Notes: generated from the sequence alone by a model not told the origin. Positions 16,245 through 25,347 are shown, counted from the stretch's first letter. The stretch: DNA of 38,298 bases from Coxiellaceae bacterium (GCA_947478905.1 CANJXG010000012.1:1-38298); one strand, 5' to 3'. Program-made: numbers and translations.

Positions 16245-16261
16245 CTTAAAAAGTCTTTAAG
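16245..16261. promoter_or_regulatory. Palindromic TTAA-N7-TTAA element upstream of the effector-like operon
   Basis: The minus strand reads CTTAAAGACTTTTTAAG, giving TTAA, seven bases, TTAA. That spacing equals the PmrA box core (CTTAAT-N5-CTTAAT) known for effector genes in Legionella and Coxiella. It sits 10 bases upstream of the -35 box. The second half-site starts with T instead of C, and the element is also a plain inverted repeat, so another regulator or chance is possible. Confidence 0.3.
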
Positions 16262-16404
16262 TTTGAAAATTAAATTATAACATAATTTCATCCAGATATC
16301 AAATCCTTAATAATACATAAATATTGTATTATCACCTTTTGGCTATAAATCTTGCATCAATCTACCCATTATCTCTTGTTATTTATCTCACTAGAGGTTA
16401 GACT

Positions 16405-18258
16405 ATGGAGTATAAACATTGGAGTAACCTAACCTTGTCAGAATTAAAATCACAACCTATACGCAATATTGCCATTATCGCACACGTTGATCATGGTAAA
16501 ACCACTTTAGTTGATAAACTTTTGAGCGCATCCGGAACCTTCGATCCTAGAAAAGAAGAAGGGACTCGGGTAATGGACTCCAATGATCTCGAAAAAGAAC
16601 GAGGCATTACTATTTTAGCTAAAAATACAGCGCTCCACTGGAAAGGACATACAATTAATATTGTAGATACCCCAGGCCATGCTGACTTTGGTGGTGAAGT
16701 AGAACGTATTTTATCTATGGTAAGCTCCGTGCTTCTAGTGGTAGATGCTGTAGATGGCCCCATGCCTCAAACTCGCTTTGTGACTCAAAAAGCTTTTGAT
16801 AAGGGCCTAAACCCTATTGTCGTTATTAATAAAATTGACAGACCAGGTGCTAGACCGGATTGGGTGGTTGATCAGGTATTTGAATTATTTGACAATTTAG
16901 GGGCTACGGATGAGCAACTGGATTTTCCAATTATCTATGCTTCTGCTCTTTTAGGGTATTCAACTCTTGATTTAAATGAACCAGGTACCAGTATGGAGCC
17001 TTTACTAGATTTAGTGATTGCTAAAGTCCCTCCTCCTGAATGCGATGTAGATGGTCCTTTTCAAATGCAAATAAGCTCTATAGCTTATTCTAACTACGTA
17101 GGAACTATTGGAATTGGACGTATCTATAGAGGCTCCATTAAAACAAATTCCCCTGTGGTGGTAATTGATAAAGATGGTAACACACGTCCTGGACGTGTAT
17201 TACAAGTATTAGGTCACTTAGGATTAGAACGGATTGAAATTCCAGAAGGGAAACCAGGTGATATTATTGCAATTACTGGTATCGATCCCTTGTTTATCTC
17301 TGATACTATTTGCGATAAAGCACAAGTCGAAGCGCTTCCTGCTTTAACTGTGGATGAACCCACTGTGAGTATGGTTTTCCAAGTAAATGATTCTCCTTTT
17401 GCTGGTAAAGAAGGTAAATTTGTAACTTCGCGTCAGATTAAAGACCGTTTGACTAAAGAATTATTACATAATGTCGCACTTAAAGTAGAAGATACCCAAG
17501 ATCCAAACCGATTTAAAGTATCAGGTCGAGGCGAGCTACATTTATCTATTTTAATTGAAACCATGCGACGCGAAGGCTATGAACTTGCGCTTTCTAAACC
17601 GTATGTGATTGAAAAAGAAATCGATGGCGTGAGAATGGAACCTTATGAACGTCTGACTGTAGATATTGAAGAACAACATCAAGGTGCAGTGATGGAGCAA
17701 TTGGGATCGCGTAAAGGGGATCTCAAAGACATGATCCCTGACTCTAAAGGTCGAGTACGCCTAGATTATATGATTCCTTCAAGAGGCCTTATTGGCTTTC
17801 AAGGAGAATTCCAGTCTATTACTTCTGGTACTGGGTTAATGACCCATGTTTTTGACAAATATGATGTATTTAAAGCCGATGCTAATGTACAACGTAAAAA
17901 TGGGGTATTAATTGCTAATGCTCCCGGAAAAGCAGCTGGTTTTGCGTTATTTAATCTTCAAGCACGTGGCCGTATGTTTATCGGGCCTCAAGCGGAAGTC
18001 TATGAAGGCATGATAGTGGGTATTCACAGTCGGGATAATGATTTAGATGTGAATGTTATTAAAGGTAAAGCATTAACCAATATGCGTGCATCTGGAACCG
18101 ATGAAGCGACAGTATGCTCTCCTCCGATTATCCAATCTTTAGAACAAGCCTTAGAATTTATTAATGACGATGAATTAGTCGAAGTCACTCCTAAATCTAT
18201 TCGTTTACGTAAGAAATTTTTAAAAGAAAATGAACGTAAACGAGGCAATAAAGCTTAA
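16405..18258 (+). CDS. typA: Ribosome-associated GTPase TypA/BipA
   Basis: The 617-residue translational GTPase binds the ribosome and supports 50S assembly and stress adaptation. G1 is AHVDHGKTT (residues 26-34), G2 lies in ERGITI, G3 is DTPGHADFGG and G4 is NKIDRPGA. The C-terminal half has the BipA-specific GRGELHLSILIETMRREGYE and SRGLIGFQGEF. Most TypA proteins begin almost directly at RNIAIIAHVDHGK. Here a roughly 17-residue extension precedes it, but an AGAGG site 7 bases upstream of the ATG and the absence of an internal Met support the longer start. It is divergent from the 820-residue gene and convergent with a 480-residue orphan; both neighbours look accessory. Confidence 0.96.
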   Translation: MEYKHWSNLTLSELKSQPIRNIAIIAHVDHGKTTLVDKLLSASGTFDPRKEEGTRVMDSNDLEKERGITILAKNTALHWKGHTINIVDTPGHADFGGEVERILSMVSSVLLVVDAVDGPMPQTRFVTQKAFDKGLNPIVVINKIDRPGARPDWVVDQVFELFDNLGATDEQLDFPIIYASALLGYSTLDLNEPGTSMEPLLDLVIAKVPPPECDVDGPFQMQISSIAYSNYVGTIGIGRIYRGSIKTNSPVVVIDKDGNTRPGRVLQVLGHLGLERIEIPEGKPGDIIAITGIDPLFISDTICDKAQVEALPALTVDEPTVSMVFQVNDSPFAGKEGKFVTSRQIKDRLTKELLHNVALKVEDTQDPNRFKVSGRGELHLSILIETMRREGYELALSKPYVIEKEIDGVRMEPYERLTVDIEEQHQGAVMEQLGSRKGDLKDMIPDSKGRVRLDYMIPSRGLIGFQGEFQSITSGTGLMTHVFDKYDVFKADANVQRKNGVLIANAPGKAAGFALFNLQARGRMFIGPQAEVYEGMIVGIHSRDNDLDVNVIKGKALTNMRASGTDEATVCSPPIIQSLEQALEFINDDELVEVTPKSIRLRKKFLKENERKRGNKA

Positions 18259-18265
18259 TTAAGGC

Positions 18266-19708
18266 TTAGGGTTTAAGACGACCTTGCGCCTGCTCCTGTT
18301 TTGGCTCCTGCCCAGGAGCAATACCTGCTGGCCCTGTTGATACCGGAAAATCAAGTTGGTTTTTGCCAGGTTGATTTGTCGGCACAATAAGGGGCGGATA
18401 AGGGGGTGGATATAGCATAACCTGTTCAGCATTTACCACTGCCTGTTGTTTATCTCCCAGTGGCAAATTATATAACATTGAAAATGTTCTTTGATCTTTT
18501 GTATTATTCAAAAAATCATCTGTTAAGGACCCTTTAATCCTATCCATAATTTTATCCAGCTTCTTTTGCCCTCCGATTAATTCCCCTAAAAAAGAGCCTA
18601 AACGACCCCTCCACTTTTGAACTGAATCTTGTATTTTTGTAGCTTCAGTCACCATCTGATCTAATTGCTTAACTTGATCAAAATATATTTTTGATTGCTC
18701 ATTAAAATTAGCATTATGAATGAATAATATATTAGAATCTGGATCGTTAGTCGTTATTTTCATCTTGTTATCAGGCCGAGGACTCCCTTTGTGTAAAATA
18801 CTTTGATTCTCTAATAACAAAACAGGCTCTATAGATATTGATTTCATCGTCTCATCATCTTGCGCATATTCAACAACAAGAGGGCGAGGCTTTCCAGTCT
18901 TTGAAAATTCTTCATCGTTAAATGTAGTCATTACCTTTTCTATGGCTTCAAAAAAATTTTTATTTTTTTCAATTGAAAGTTCCTGTAGAGGCTGCCCAAC
19001 AGGTTTATACAAAAATGTCTCAGTTTTATGATTTTGATAGCCATACAGTAGAGTAGAACCACTCAGGGTTATCGAATCCTTTTCTCCTTTTGCAAATTTA
19101 CTATAAGTGATTTCAGAGCCTAGTATAGTAATATTATCAGAATAATGTGTTATGTTGTTTGCCATATAAATTTTTTCTAAAATATCGTTTTTTAAAACCT
19201 CTATTGCATTGTATGTTAATACACCTGGTGGCAGCGTAATTTCATTAATGGTCGCGCCGAGCACTTTATTTGAATGATTAGGATCCATGTAAATATATTC
19301 AAGCTTATTTTCATTATTTGGAACTCTTCTTACATATATCTGATTTTGTTGAGGTTTAGGGTATTTCCCATTAGGCAATGGCGCGTAAAGTAGCACATCA
19401 AACTTTCGTCTGAGCATACCTCCACCCACTAACATCGCAGACTCTTTTAAAAGACCTTGAGACTCACTCATGAGCACTTGTTGATACGTATCCGTTCCTA
19501 CTTGAAATGCTTGTATAACGTTCTTTACTTCAGTGGGATCTTTATTATTAAAAAGATATCCTTCAACTTGAAAACCTCGTGCTAAATCATATGGCAGTGT
19601 GTCCTTGGCAACCTTTTCCGGATCGTTCACTTTAGCTTCCACTGAGTCTGCCTCCAGTTTAGAAGCAGCTGTATTTTCAACGGTATACTCATAGGTAAAA
19701 GAGGTCAT
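18266..19708 (-). CDS. Orphan protein of 480 residues, unknown function
   Basis: I do not recognise a family. The N-terminal half looks globular and rich in beta strands (for example FDVLLYAPLPNGKYP, NQIYVRRVP, NITILGSEITYS). Residues about 340-400 form a helical region with KIYFDQVKQLDQMVTEATKI. The C-terminus is Pro/Gln-rich (LYPPPYPPLIVPTNQPGKN) and ends EPKQEQAQGRLKP. No signal peptide or membrane helix is visible. The gene is alone on the minus strand between typA and sppA. Its size, lack of recognisable relatives and disordered polar tail are compatible with a secreted effector, but that is a guess. It shares no clear motif with the 820/513-residue pair. Confidence 0.55.
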   Translation of the reverse strand: MTSFTYEYTVENTAASKLEADSVEAKVNDPEKVAKDTLPYDLARGFQVEGYLFNNKDPTEVKNVIQAFQVGTDTYQQVLMSESQGLLKESAMLVGGGMLRRKFDVLLYAPLPNGKYPKPQQNQIYVRRVPNNENKLEYIYMDPNHSNKVLGATINEITLPPGVLTYNAIEVLKNDILEKIYMANNITHYSDNITILGSEITYSKFAKGEKDSITLSGSTLLYGYQNHKTETFLYKPVGQPLQELSIEKNKNFFEAIEKVMTTFNDEEFSKTGKPRPLVVEYAQDDETMKSISIEPVLLLENQSILHKGSPRPDNKMKITTNDPDSNILFIHNANFNEQSKIYFDQVKQLDQMVTEATKIQDSVQKWRGRLGSFLGELIGGQKKLDKIMDRIKGSLTDDFLNNTKDQRTFSMLYNLPLGDKQQAVVNAEQVMLYPPPYPPLIVPTNQPGKNQLDFPVSTGPAGIAPGQEPKQEQAQGRLKP

Positions 19709-19722
19709 AATACACCTATAAA

Positions 19723-19734
19723 AGTTAATTAACT
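19723..19734. repeat. Perfect 12-base palindrome in the leader of the 480-residue orphan
   Basis: AGTTAATTAACT lies 15 bases upstream of the start codon, downstream of a possible TATACT -10 box at 19753-19748. The identical palindrome occurs 24 bases upstream of the ankyrin gene (30678-30689). It may be a regulator site; in AT-rich DNA chance is not excluded. Confidence 0.35.
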
Positions 19735-19797
19735 AACAATTAATTTGAGTATATCACAAAATTATTATAAATACGGTTGAGTTACATAGATGAAGAG

Positions 19798-19827
19798 AAC
19801 TGAGGCGTTATTTCTAATGCCTCAGTT
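19798..19827 (-). terminator. Hairpin downstream of sppA
   Basis: AACTGAGGC at 19798-19806 pairs perfectly with GCCTCAGTT at 19819-19827 around a 12-base loop, 17 bases past the sppA stop. On the minus strand it is followed by TTCTCTTCATC, a moderate T/C-rich tail, consistent with termination of the rluC-sppA unit. Confidence 0.6.
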
Positions 19828-19844
19828 TATTAGAGCAGTATATC

Positions 19845-20786
19845 TTATTGAAAACTATATGATTTTAAACCTAAACTAGCGACTAACTCTTTAGAAAACG
19901 CCGCCCCCATACGGTGGCTTAATTTATCCAGTATGCTATCTGCTACCGTATAATCAACAATTTCATCAATTTTAACAATCTCTCTGGCAACATAACTCGC
20001 ACTGGCCAAACCATCCACCAGTCCTAACTGTAAAGCCTGCTCTCCAGACCAAAATAACCCACTAAAAATATCGGGATCATTTTTTAATCGAGATCCTCGA
20101 CCATTTTTTACCGCTTGAATAAATTGCGCATGAACATTAGCTAACATTTTTTGAGCAAAAGCTTCTTGCACCGGATTGCGCGCTTTAAAAGGATCCATAA
20201 AATCTTTATTAGTCCCTGCAGTGAGAGTACGATTTTCTAATCCTAATTTTTGAATAGCCCCTACTGCCCCTAGATTAGGCATTAAAACCCCAATACTGCC
20301 TACAATGGATGATCCATTAGCATAAACAAAATCTCCAGCAGCAGCAATGTAATACCCACCAGAAGCACCTATATCTGAAATAACAGAATATAATTTTTTC
20401 TCAGGATATAATTTTCTAAGACGTTTAATTTCATCATAAATATAAGCAGATTGCACTGGGCTGCCACCGGGTGAATTAATTCTTAAAATAACGGCTTTAG
20501 CATGCTCTGCTTCAAAAGCATTCCGTAATCCTGTTATAACTGTATCGGCATCTGCATCTTTTCCGGCTGCAATCGTGCCCTCTAAATCGATTAAAGCAAC
20601 ATGATCTTTAAGTACCGTACCCTTATTGTTATAATTTCCTACTAAATAGTATCCTACTAAAGCAAATATATATCCAAAGATTAATATTTTAAAAAATATA
20701 CCCCAACGTCGAGAACGGCGTTGTTCTGTAATGGATGCAAGCAAAACGGTTTCCAAAGTTTTATTCGCATCTATTGAATCTTGCAT
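19845..20786 (-). CDS. sppA: Signal peptide peptidase SppA-type (S49 serine protease)
   Basis: This 313-residue, single-domain S49 protease degrades leftover signal peptides in the inner membrane. A membrane helix (about residues 31-50) is followed by INSPGGSPVQSAYIYDEI, then GASGGYYIAAAG with the nucleophile Ser142. The general-base Lys194 is in AGTNKDFMDPF, as in the Ser/Lys dyad of Bacillus-type SppA. VGSIGVLM lies between them. It is the short (36 kDa-type) form rather than the double-length E. coli SppA. Its start overlaps the end of rluC by 16 bases, so translation is probably coupled. Confidence 0.92.
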   Translation of the reverse strand: MQDSIDANKTLETVLLASITEQRRSRRWGIFFKILIFGYIFALVGYYLVGNYNNKGTVLKDHVALIDLEGTIAAGKDADADTVITGLRNAFEAEHAKAVILRINSPGGSPVQSAYIYDEIKRLRKLYPEKKLYSVISDIGASGGYYIAAAGDFVYANGSSIVGSIGVLMPNLGAVGAIQKLGLENRTLTAGTNKDFMDPFKARNPVQEAFAQKMLANVHAQFIQAVKNGRGSRLKNDPDIFSGLFWSGEQALQLGLVDGLASASYVAREIVKIDEIVDYTVADSILDKLSHRMGAAFSKELVASLGLKSYSFQ

Positions 20787-21811
20787 AAATCGTCTCCTGT
20801 TATATTAATATTAATATTTTTTAAAAAATATTTTAAATCTTCGTCTAACTCTGCTGTAAGCGTCACTAACTCTTGCGTTGCTGGCATTTTAAATTTTAAT
20901 TGACGCGCATGCAAGAACAATCTTGAGAGCCCTTTTTCTTTAACTAAGCTATTAAACTCTTTCGTGCTATATTTTTCATCAGCTGCAACACTATGCCCCA
21001 TAAATTTAGCATGCACCCGAATTTGATGGGTACGTCCTGTAATCGGTTTAGCCTCCATAAGCGTTCCTAAATCTGAACGAGCAATCAAACTAAAATCAGT
21101 TTGAGCTGGTTTTCCGTTAGGATCAACACTCACCATACGCTCGCCTGATTGTAAATGATTTTTTTGTAAAGGCGCATCTACGCGTTTGGGTCCTTCCCAG
21201 TGCCCTTCTAAAAAAGTAAGATACGTTTTTTCTATTTGACCATCCCTTAACATCTGATGCAAACTTTTCAACATAGAACGTTTTTTAGCAATTAATAAGC
21301 ATCCTGAAGTTTCGCGATCTAACCTATGAACTAACTCCAAATAATCATGAGGCGATCTTTGTGCTCTGAGTGCTTCGATAAGCCCTAGCTGTACACCACT
21401 GCCTCCATGTACTGCCAGACCGGCAGGTTTATTGATCACTAGTAAATTACTATCCTCATAAATAACCCGTTTTTTAAGACATACAAATTGACTTAACCGG
21501 GATAAATCTTCAGGACTCACAATGGTTTTTTCAGCTTGTCGAATAGGGGGAACCCGCACTATATCGCCTTCTTTAAGTTTGTAACTTACTGAAATACGAC
21601 CTTTATTGACTCGCACCTCTCCTTTTCGAATAATACGATATATATGGCTTTTTGGAACGCCCTTAAGTTTCTTAACTAAATAATTATCAATACGCTGATC
21701 TGCATCATTAGAATAAATAGTAACGAACTCCACACTAGGTTTAGCAGTGGGTTTAGAAGTGGATTGAGGAATAAATTTTGGCAATTTTGGGGTAGATTTT
21801 ATATTCATCAC
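20771..21811 (-). CDS. rluC: 23S rRNA pseudouridine synthase RluC
   Basis: The 346-residue RluA-family synthase has an N-terminal S4 RNA-binding domain (about residues 38-90, with IDNYLVKKLKGVPKSHIYR). The catalytic motif VHRLDRETSGCLLIAK carries the nucleophile Asp165. The C-terminal RTHQIRVHAKFMGHSVAADEKY is typical. RluC makes pseudouridines 955, 2504 and 2580 (E. coli numbering). The RluC rather than RluD assignment rests on general resemblance and the coupled sppA, a common neighbour in this group. It is divergent from rne, as in many gammaproteobacteria including E. coli, which supports the RluC name. Confidence 0.93.
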   Translation of the reverse strand: MMNIKSTPKLPKFIPQSTSKPTAKPSVEFVTIYSNDADQRIDNYLVKKLKGVPKSHIYRIIRKGEVRVNKGRISVSYKLKEGDIVRVPPIRQAEKTIVSPEDLSRLSQFVCLKKRVIYEDSNLLVINKPAGLAVHGGSGVQLGLIEALRAQRSPHDYLELVHRLDRETSGCLLIAKKRSMLKSLHQMLRDGQIEKTYLTFLEGHWEGPKRVDAPLQKNHLQSGERMVSVDPNGKPAQTDFSLIARSDLGTLMEAKPITGRTHQIRVHAKFMGHSVAADEKYSTKEFNSLVKEKGLSRLFLHARQLKFKMPATQELVTLTAELDEDLKYFLKNININITGDDLCKIQ

Positions 21812-21997
21812 CCATTATAACCAAAGAAACCATGATTCACCTAAGGTCTTGTACTAAATTATTTTTTGTAGTAATTAAAACCTTGATAACTAGTTTAGAC
21901 CTCAAAAAACTGTTAATATATATGCAAACTAAACTCTTTTAGATTGAAATTATTTAGATAAACAACTAATACAAAACCTAACATAAACTGGAATGCT

Positions 21998-24598
21998 ATG
22001 TCTAACAACCAAAGAAATAATGATTTACCTACAAAACCTATAAAAAAAATGCTAATCAATGCAACGCAAAAAGAAGAATTGCGTGTAGCCCTAATAGAAG
22101 GGCAAGAAATTTATAATTTAGATCGCGAAGTGATGGACCATAATCAACATAAAGGCAATATTTATCTTGCTAAAATCGCTCGTTTAGAAGCGAGCCTAGA
22201 TGCAGGGTTTATAGAATGTGGTGAAGACTTCAGCAGACATTGCTTTTTAGCCTTTAAAGAAGTAAATCGAGAATTTTATAAACCAGATTATCAAACTACT
22301 AAAGCTCGCCCTCATATCCGAGACGTTTTAAAACAAGGTCAATCCATTATCGTTCAAGTCGAAAAAGAAGAACGTGGCAATAAAGGGGCTGCGCTAACCA
22401 CTTTTATTAGTCTGGCCGGATGTTATGTCGTTTTAATGCCTAATAGCCCTAAAAAAGGCGGAGTCTCTCGTCGAGTAGAAGGCGAAGAACGAGAAGAATT
22501 AAAAGATGCCATTAACGAACTAAAACTTCCTGAAGGAATGAGTGTTATTATCCGAACCGCAGGCGTGGGTCGCTCAGCTGAGGAGCTCCAATGGGATCTA
22601 GATGTTTTACTTACCCAATGGCGTGCCATTCAAGAAGCTGCTCAACAACGCACGGGTCCTTGCCTCATTTATCAAGAAAGCGATGTGATTATTCGTGCAC
22701 TACGCGATTATTTGCGACCTGATATTAGTGAAATAATAATCGATACGCGTGAAGCTTTTGATCATGCGCATGAGCATATTGCTCGGGTTCGTCCAGATTT
22801 TGTGAAACAACTAAAATTTTATGATGATCCTAAAGTTTCTCTTTTTAGCCGTTACAAAATTGAAGAACAAATTGAATCGGCCCATCGTCGTCTTATTTCT
22901 TTACCCAATGGGGGCTCTATTGTTATTGACCGAACAGAAGCGCTCGTGGCTATTGATGTCAACTCTTCTAAAGCAACTGAAGGGGGAGATATTGAAGAAA
23001 CTGCTTTTAAAACCAATTTGGCGGCAGCAAAAGAAATTGCGCGTCAATTACGTTTAAGAGATTTGGGTGGCCTGATTGTCATCGATTTTATCGACATGAC
23101 CTCCTTTAAGAATCAACGGACAGTTGAAAATTTACTTAGAGAAGAATTAAAAACCGATCGAGCACGCACTCGCATGGGACGTTTATCTAATTTTGGTTTA
23201 TTAGAAATGTCTCGCCAACGATTACGTCCTTCATTAGGCGATTCCACTCAAATTAGCTGCCCTCGATGTGAAGGCCAAGGCACTATTCGCAGTGTACCCT
23301 CATTAGCATTGGCTTTAATGAGAGTGATTGAAGAAGAGAGCCTCAAGGACAGTGTTGCACAATTGCGCATACAAGTACCTATCGACGTGGCTACCTTTTT
23401 AATTAATGAAAAACGAGATGCTTTGATTACGCTTGAAAACTTGCATAAAATTAGCATTATAATACTGCCAAACCCTGATTTTTTAACCCCTCATTATGAA
23501 ATTACGCGTTTACGTCATGAAGAACTCGCCTTCAAAGAAGGCGAAAGCAGCTATCAACTCACAAAAAAACCAATAAAAACAGAAGAAAATCTTCCGTCTC
23601 ATAAACGCCTTCCTGCTGGACTGCCGCCTCTTAAACCGACAACTCAAATGTCAGCACCCCTGTCTCGTCCATACCAGGGTTCACAAGAACCGGGCATTAT
23701 GCAGCGTATGTGGGTTGCCATTTTTGGCTCGTCTACTAAACAAGTTTCAAGCAATACTAGCATTATCAGTCGAATTTGGGCAGCCATCTTTGGTGCAAAC
23801 CCCAAAACAGAAACTGCTCTTGCTGCTGTTGCTTCTAGAGAAACCAGAGAAAAAGAAGCCCGAAGACCACAAGCGCATCGCAATGCTCGCACAGAGCACC
23901 CTGAAGCTTCTCGTACTCGCCCTAATGCGCCGCGCCAACAAGACCGACGTACCAACACGGCTCCCACTCCAAACCAGCCGGCTCGCAAAAATCAGCCTCA
24001 GAAAAATGATCAGCATCGCAATACCAATGATCATCGTAAAAAAACACATGAGTCTGAAACAGAAATAATAGATATTAAAGCAGTAAAACCGGCAGAGCAG
24101 CAGCCAACGCATGTCAATATAAATACCAATGCGCAAACCAGAGAACAAAAACCTGTCGCTGCTAAACACAGAACCCCTACCAGGCCATTACGTCAATCTG
24201 CAAGCCATCCGGAAAATATACAAAAAATGCAGGCTAAAACCTCAGAGGGTGTGCAATCATCGTCAGTAGTACCACCCCCCTCACCGACTCCTGCATCAGC
24301 CTCAGCATCAGCAACGCCACCACTTCAAAAAACAACTTCAGCCGTGTGTGCGATTCCTAGTGCGCCTGTTTGTGATACACGCAGAAATAAAACTGGTTTT
24401 ACTAAATTATCAGACAACGATATACAAGCTAATTTTATCAGCGGTGTTGATGAAACCCCTGAAAACTATAAAGCTAGTGAACCTTTAAAACAGGTTCAAT
24501 CAAAACATCATACTGATATGAAAAAAACCAGCCATCATCAACCCGTGATTATATCAAAAGAATTTATTACCGATGATCTTGAAAACCAAGATAAGTAA
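21998..24598 (+). CDS. rne: Ribonuclease E
   Basis: This 866-residue endonuclease initiates mRNA decay and processes rRNA and tRNA. The N-terminal S1 region (KMLINATQKEELRVALIEGQ onward) leads into the RNase H-like and DNase I-like catalytic core. IDVNSSKAT and VIDFIDM carry the Mg2+-binding Asp residues, and CPRCEGQG is the Zn-link. After about residue 540 the sequence is disordered, rich in Gln, Pro, Arg and His, as in the scaffold half. Within it, two similar amphipathic segments occur: QRMWVAIFG (569-577) and SRIWAAIFG (591-599). They probably bind the membrane. A 17-residue extension precedes the usual MLINAT start; GGA 6 bases upstream of the ATG at 21998 favours it. It is divergent from rluC. 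Confidence 0.95.
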   Translation: MSNNQRNNDLPTKPIKKMLINATQKEELRVALIEGQEIYNLDREVMDHNQHKGNIYLAKIARLEASLDAGFIECGEDFSRHCFLAFKEVNREFYKPDYQTTKARPHIRDVLKQGQSIIVQVEKEERGNKGAALTTFISLAGCYVVLMPNSPKKGGVSRRVEGEEREELKDAINELKLPEGMSVIIRTAGVGRSAEELQWDLDVLLTQWRAIQEAAQQRTGPCLIYQESDVIIRALRDYLRPDISEIIIDTREAFDHAHEHIARVRPDFVKQLKFYDDPKVSLFSRYKIEEQIESAHRRLISLPNGGSIVIDRTEALVAIDVNSSKATEGGDIEETAFKTNLAAAKEIARQLRLRDLGGLIVIDFIDMTSFKNQRTVENLLREELKTDRARTRMGRLSNFGLLEMSRQRLRPSLGDSTQISCPRCEGQGTIRSVPSLALALMRVIEEESLKDSVAQLRIQVPIDVATFLINEKRDALITLENLHKISIIILPNPDFLTPHYEITRLRHEELAFKEGESSYQLTKKPIKTEENLPSHKRLPAGLPPLKPTTQMSAPLSRPYQGSQEPGIMQRMWVAIFGSSTKQVSSNTSIISRIWAAIFGANPKTETALAAVASRETREKEARRPQAHRNARTEHPEASRTRPNAPRQQDRRTNTAPTPNQPARKNQPQKNDQHRNTNDHRKKTHESETEIIDIKAVKPAEQQPTHVNINTNAQTREQKPVAAKHRTPTRPLRQSASHPENIQKMQAKTSEGVQSSSVVPPPSPTPASASASATPPLQKTTSAVCAIPSAPVCDTRRNKTGFTKLSDNDIQANFISGVDETPENYKASEPLKQVQSKHHTDMKKTSHHQPVIISKEFITDDLENQDK

Positions 24599-24622
24599 TA
24601 TTACTCGACTCCGTCATTGCCA

Positions 24623-24641
24623 ACCGCGCTCTTAGCGCGGT
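24623..24641. terminator. GC-rich hairpin between convergent rne and tsaB
   Basis: ACCGCGCT (24623-24630) pairs with AGCGCGGT (24634-24641) around a CTT loop. It lies between two converging stop codons but lacks a good T-tract on either strand. The flanks (CGTCATTGCC before, GATGCAG after) also pair partly and resemble dispersed REP-type palindromes, so it may be a repeat acting as a terminator. Confidence 0.5.
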
Positions 24642-24648
24642 GATGCAG

Positions 24649-25347
24649 TTAAAAAGTAACTTTATTTCGGCAATAAGCCGGAATACACTCTTGAGGCTTG
24701 CACACTCGACCTTCTTTCATCGCTATGGCGGCCAATTTTGCTAAATCCTGAGCTTGTGGGGTTGCTTGCGGGAAAATTAATACAGGATGCAGCCCTGTTG
24801 ATTCCATCAATTCTTTTTCATATTCATGCCAACCCGTTCCAATTGCAATACTATCTTGACTATCTTGGTGTTGAAAAATAATTTTTTTTATTTCATGGGG
24901 TTTTGCAACGCTATCTTCTATTAATCCAATTAATCGATTCTCTTCTAACTTATAAGCACCAACATAGACTTCCTTCATACGTGCATCCATTACTGGGACT
25001 AACAAAGTAATACCTCGCTTGTGTGCTTCTTCTTTAGCACCATACGCTAATATCTCTAAGCTAGAAATCGGGATACATGGAAGATCTAAACCAAAACATA
25101 AACCTTGTGCAACACTAATTCCTAAGCGCACCCCCGTAAAGCTTCCTGGCCCCTTTCCTACTGCAATAGCATCTAGCATTTTTAAACTCACTTGTGCCTC
25201 CGCTAATAGCGCATCAATCATCGGTAAAATAGAAAGACTATGCTGCCTTGGCACTCCAATAAATCGACTCATAATCTGCTCATCTTGCGATAAAGCAATA
25301 GAGCAAAATTCCGTTCCGGTTTCAATACTTAAAATACGCTGCGTCAT
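24649..25347 (-). CDS. tsaB: tRNA threonylcarbamoyladenosine biosynthesis protein TsaB
   Basis: TsaB (YeaZ) is the scaffold partner of TsaD and TsaE in making t6A37 in ANN-decoding tRNAs. The N-terminus ILSIETGTEFCSIALS is the ASKHA nucleotide-fold start. The family motif GKGPGSFTGVRLGISVAQGL is present. I start it at the ATG at 25347 (232 residues), since the frame upstream begins with a TTG and adds non-family residues. It is convergent with rne and divergent from the MFS transporter gene. Confidence 0.93.
   Translation of the reverse strand: MTQRILSIETGTEFCSIALSQDEQIMSRFIGVPRQHSLSILPMIDALLAEAQVSLKMLDAIAVGKGPGSFTGVRLGISVAQGLCFGLDLPCIPISSLEILAYGAKEEAHKRGITLLVPVMDARMKEVYVGAYKLEENRLIGLIEDSVAKPHEIKKIIFQHQDSQDSIAIGTGWHEYEKELMESTGLHPVLIFPQATPQAQDLAKLAAIAMKEGRVCKPQECIPAYCRNKVTF

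Noticed and set aside
18250-18275. Palindrome AAGCTTAATTAAGGCTT after typA as a terminator
   Set aside because: The stem is short and AT-rich and lacks a T-tract; it overlaps the end of the convergent gene.
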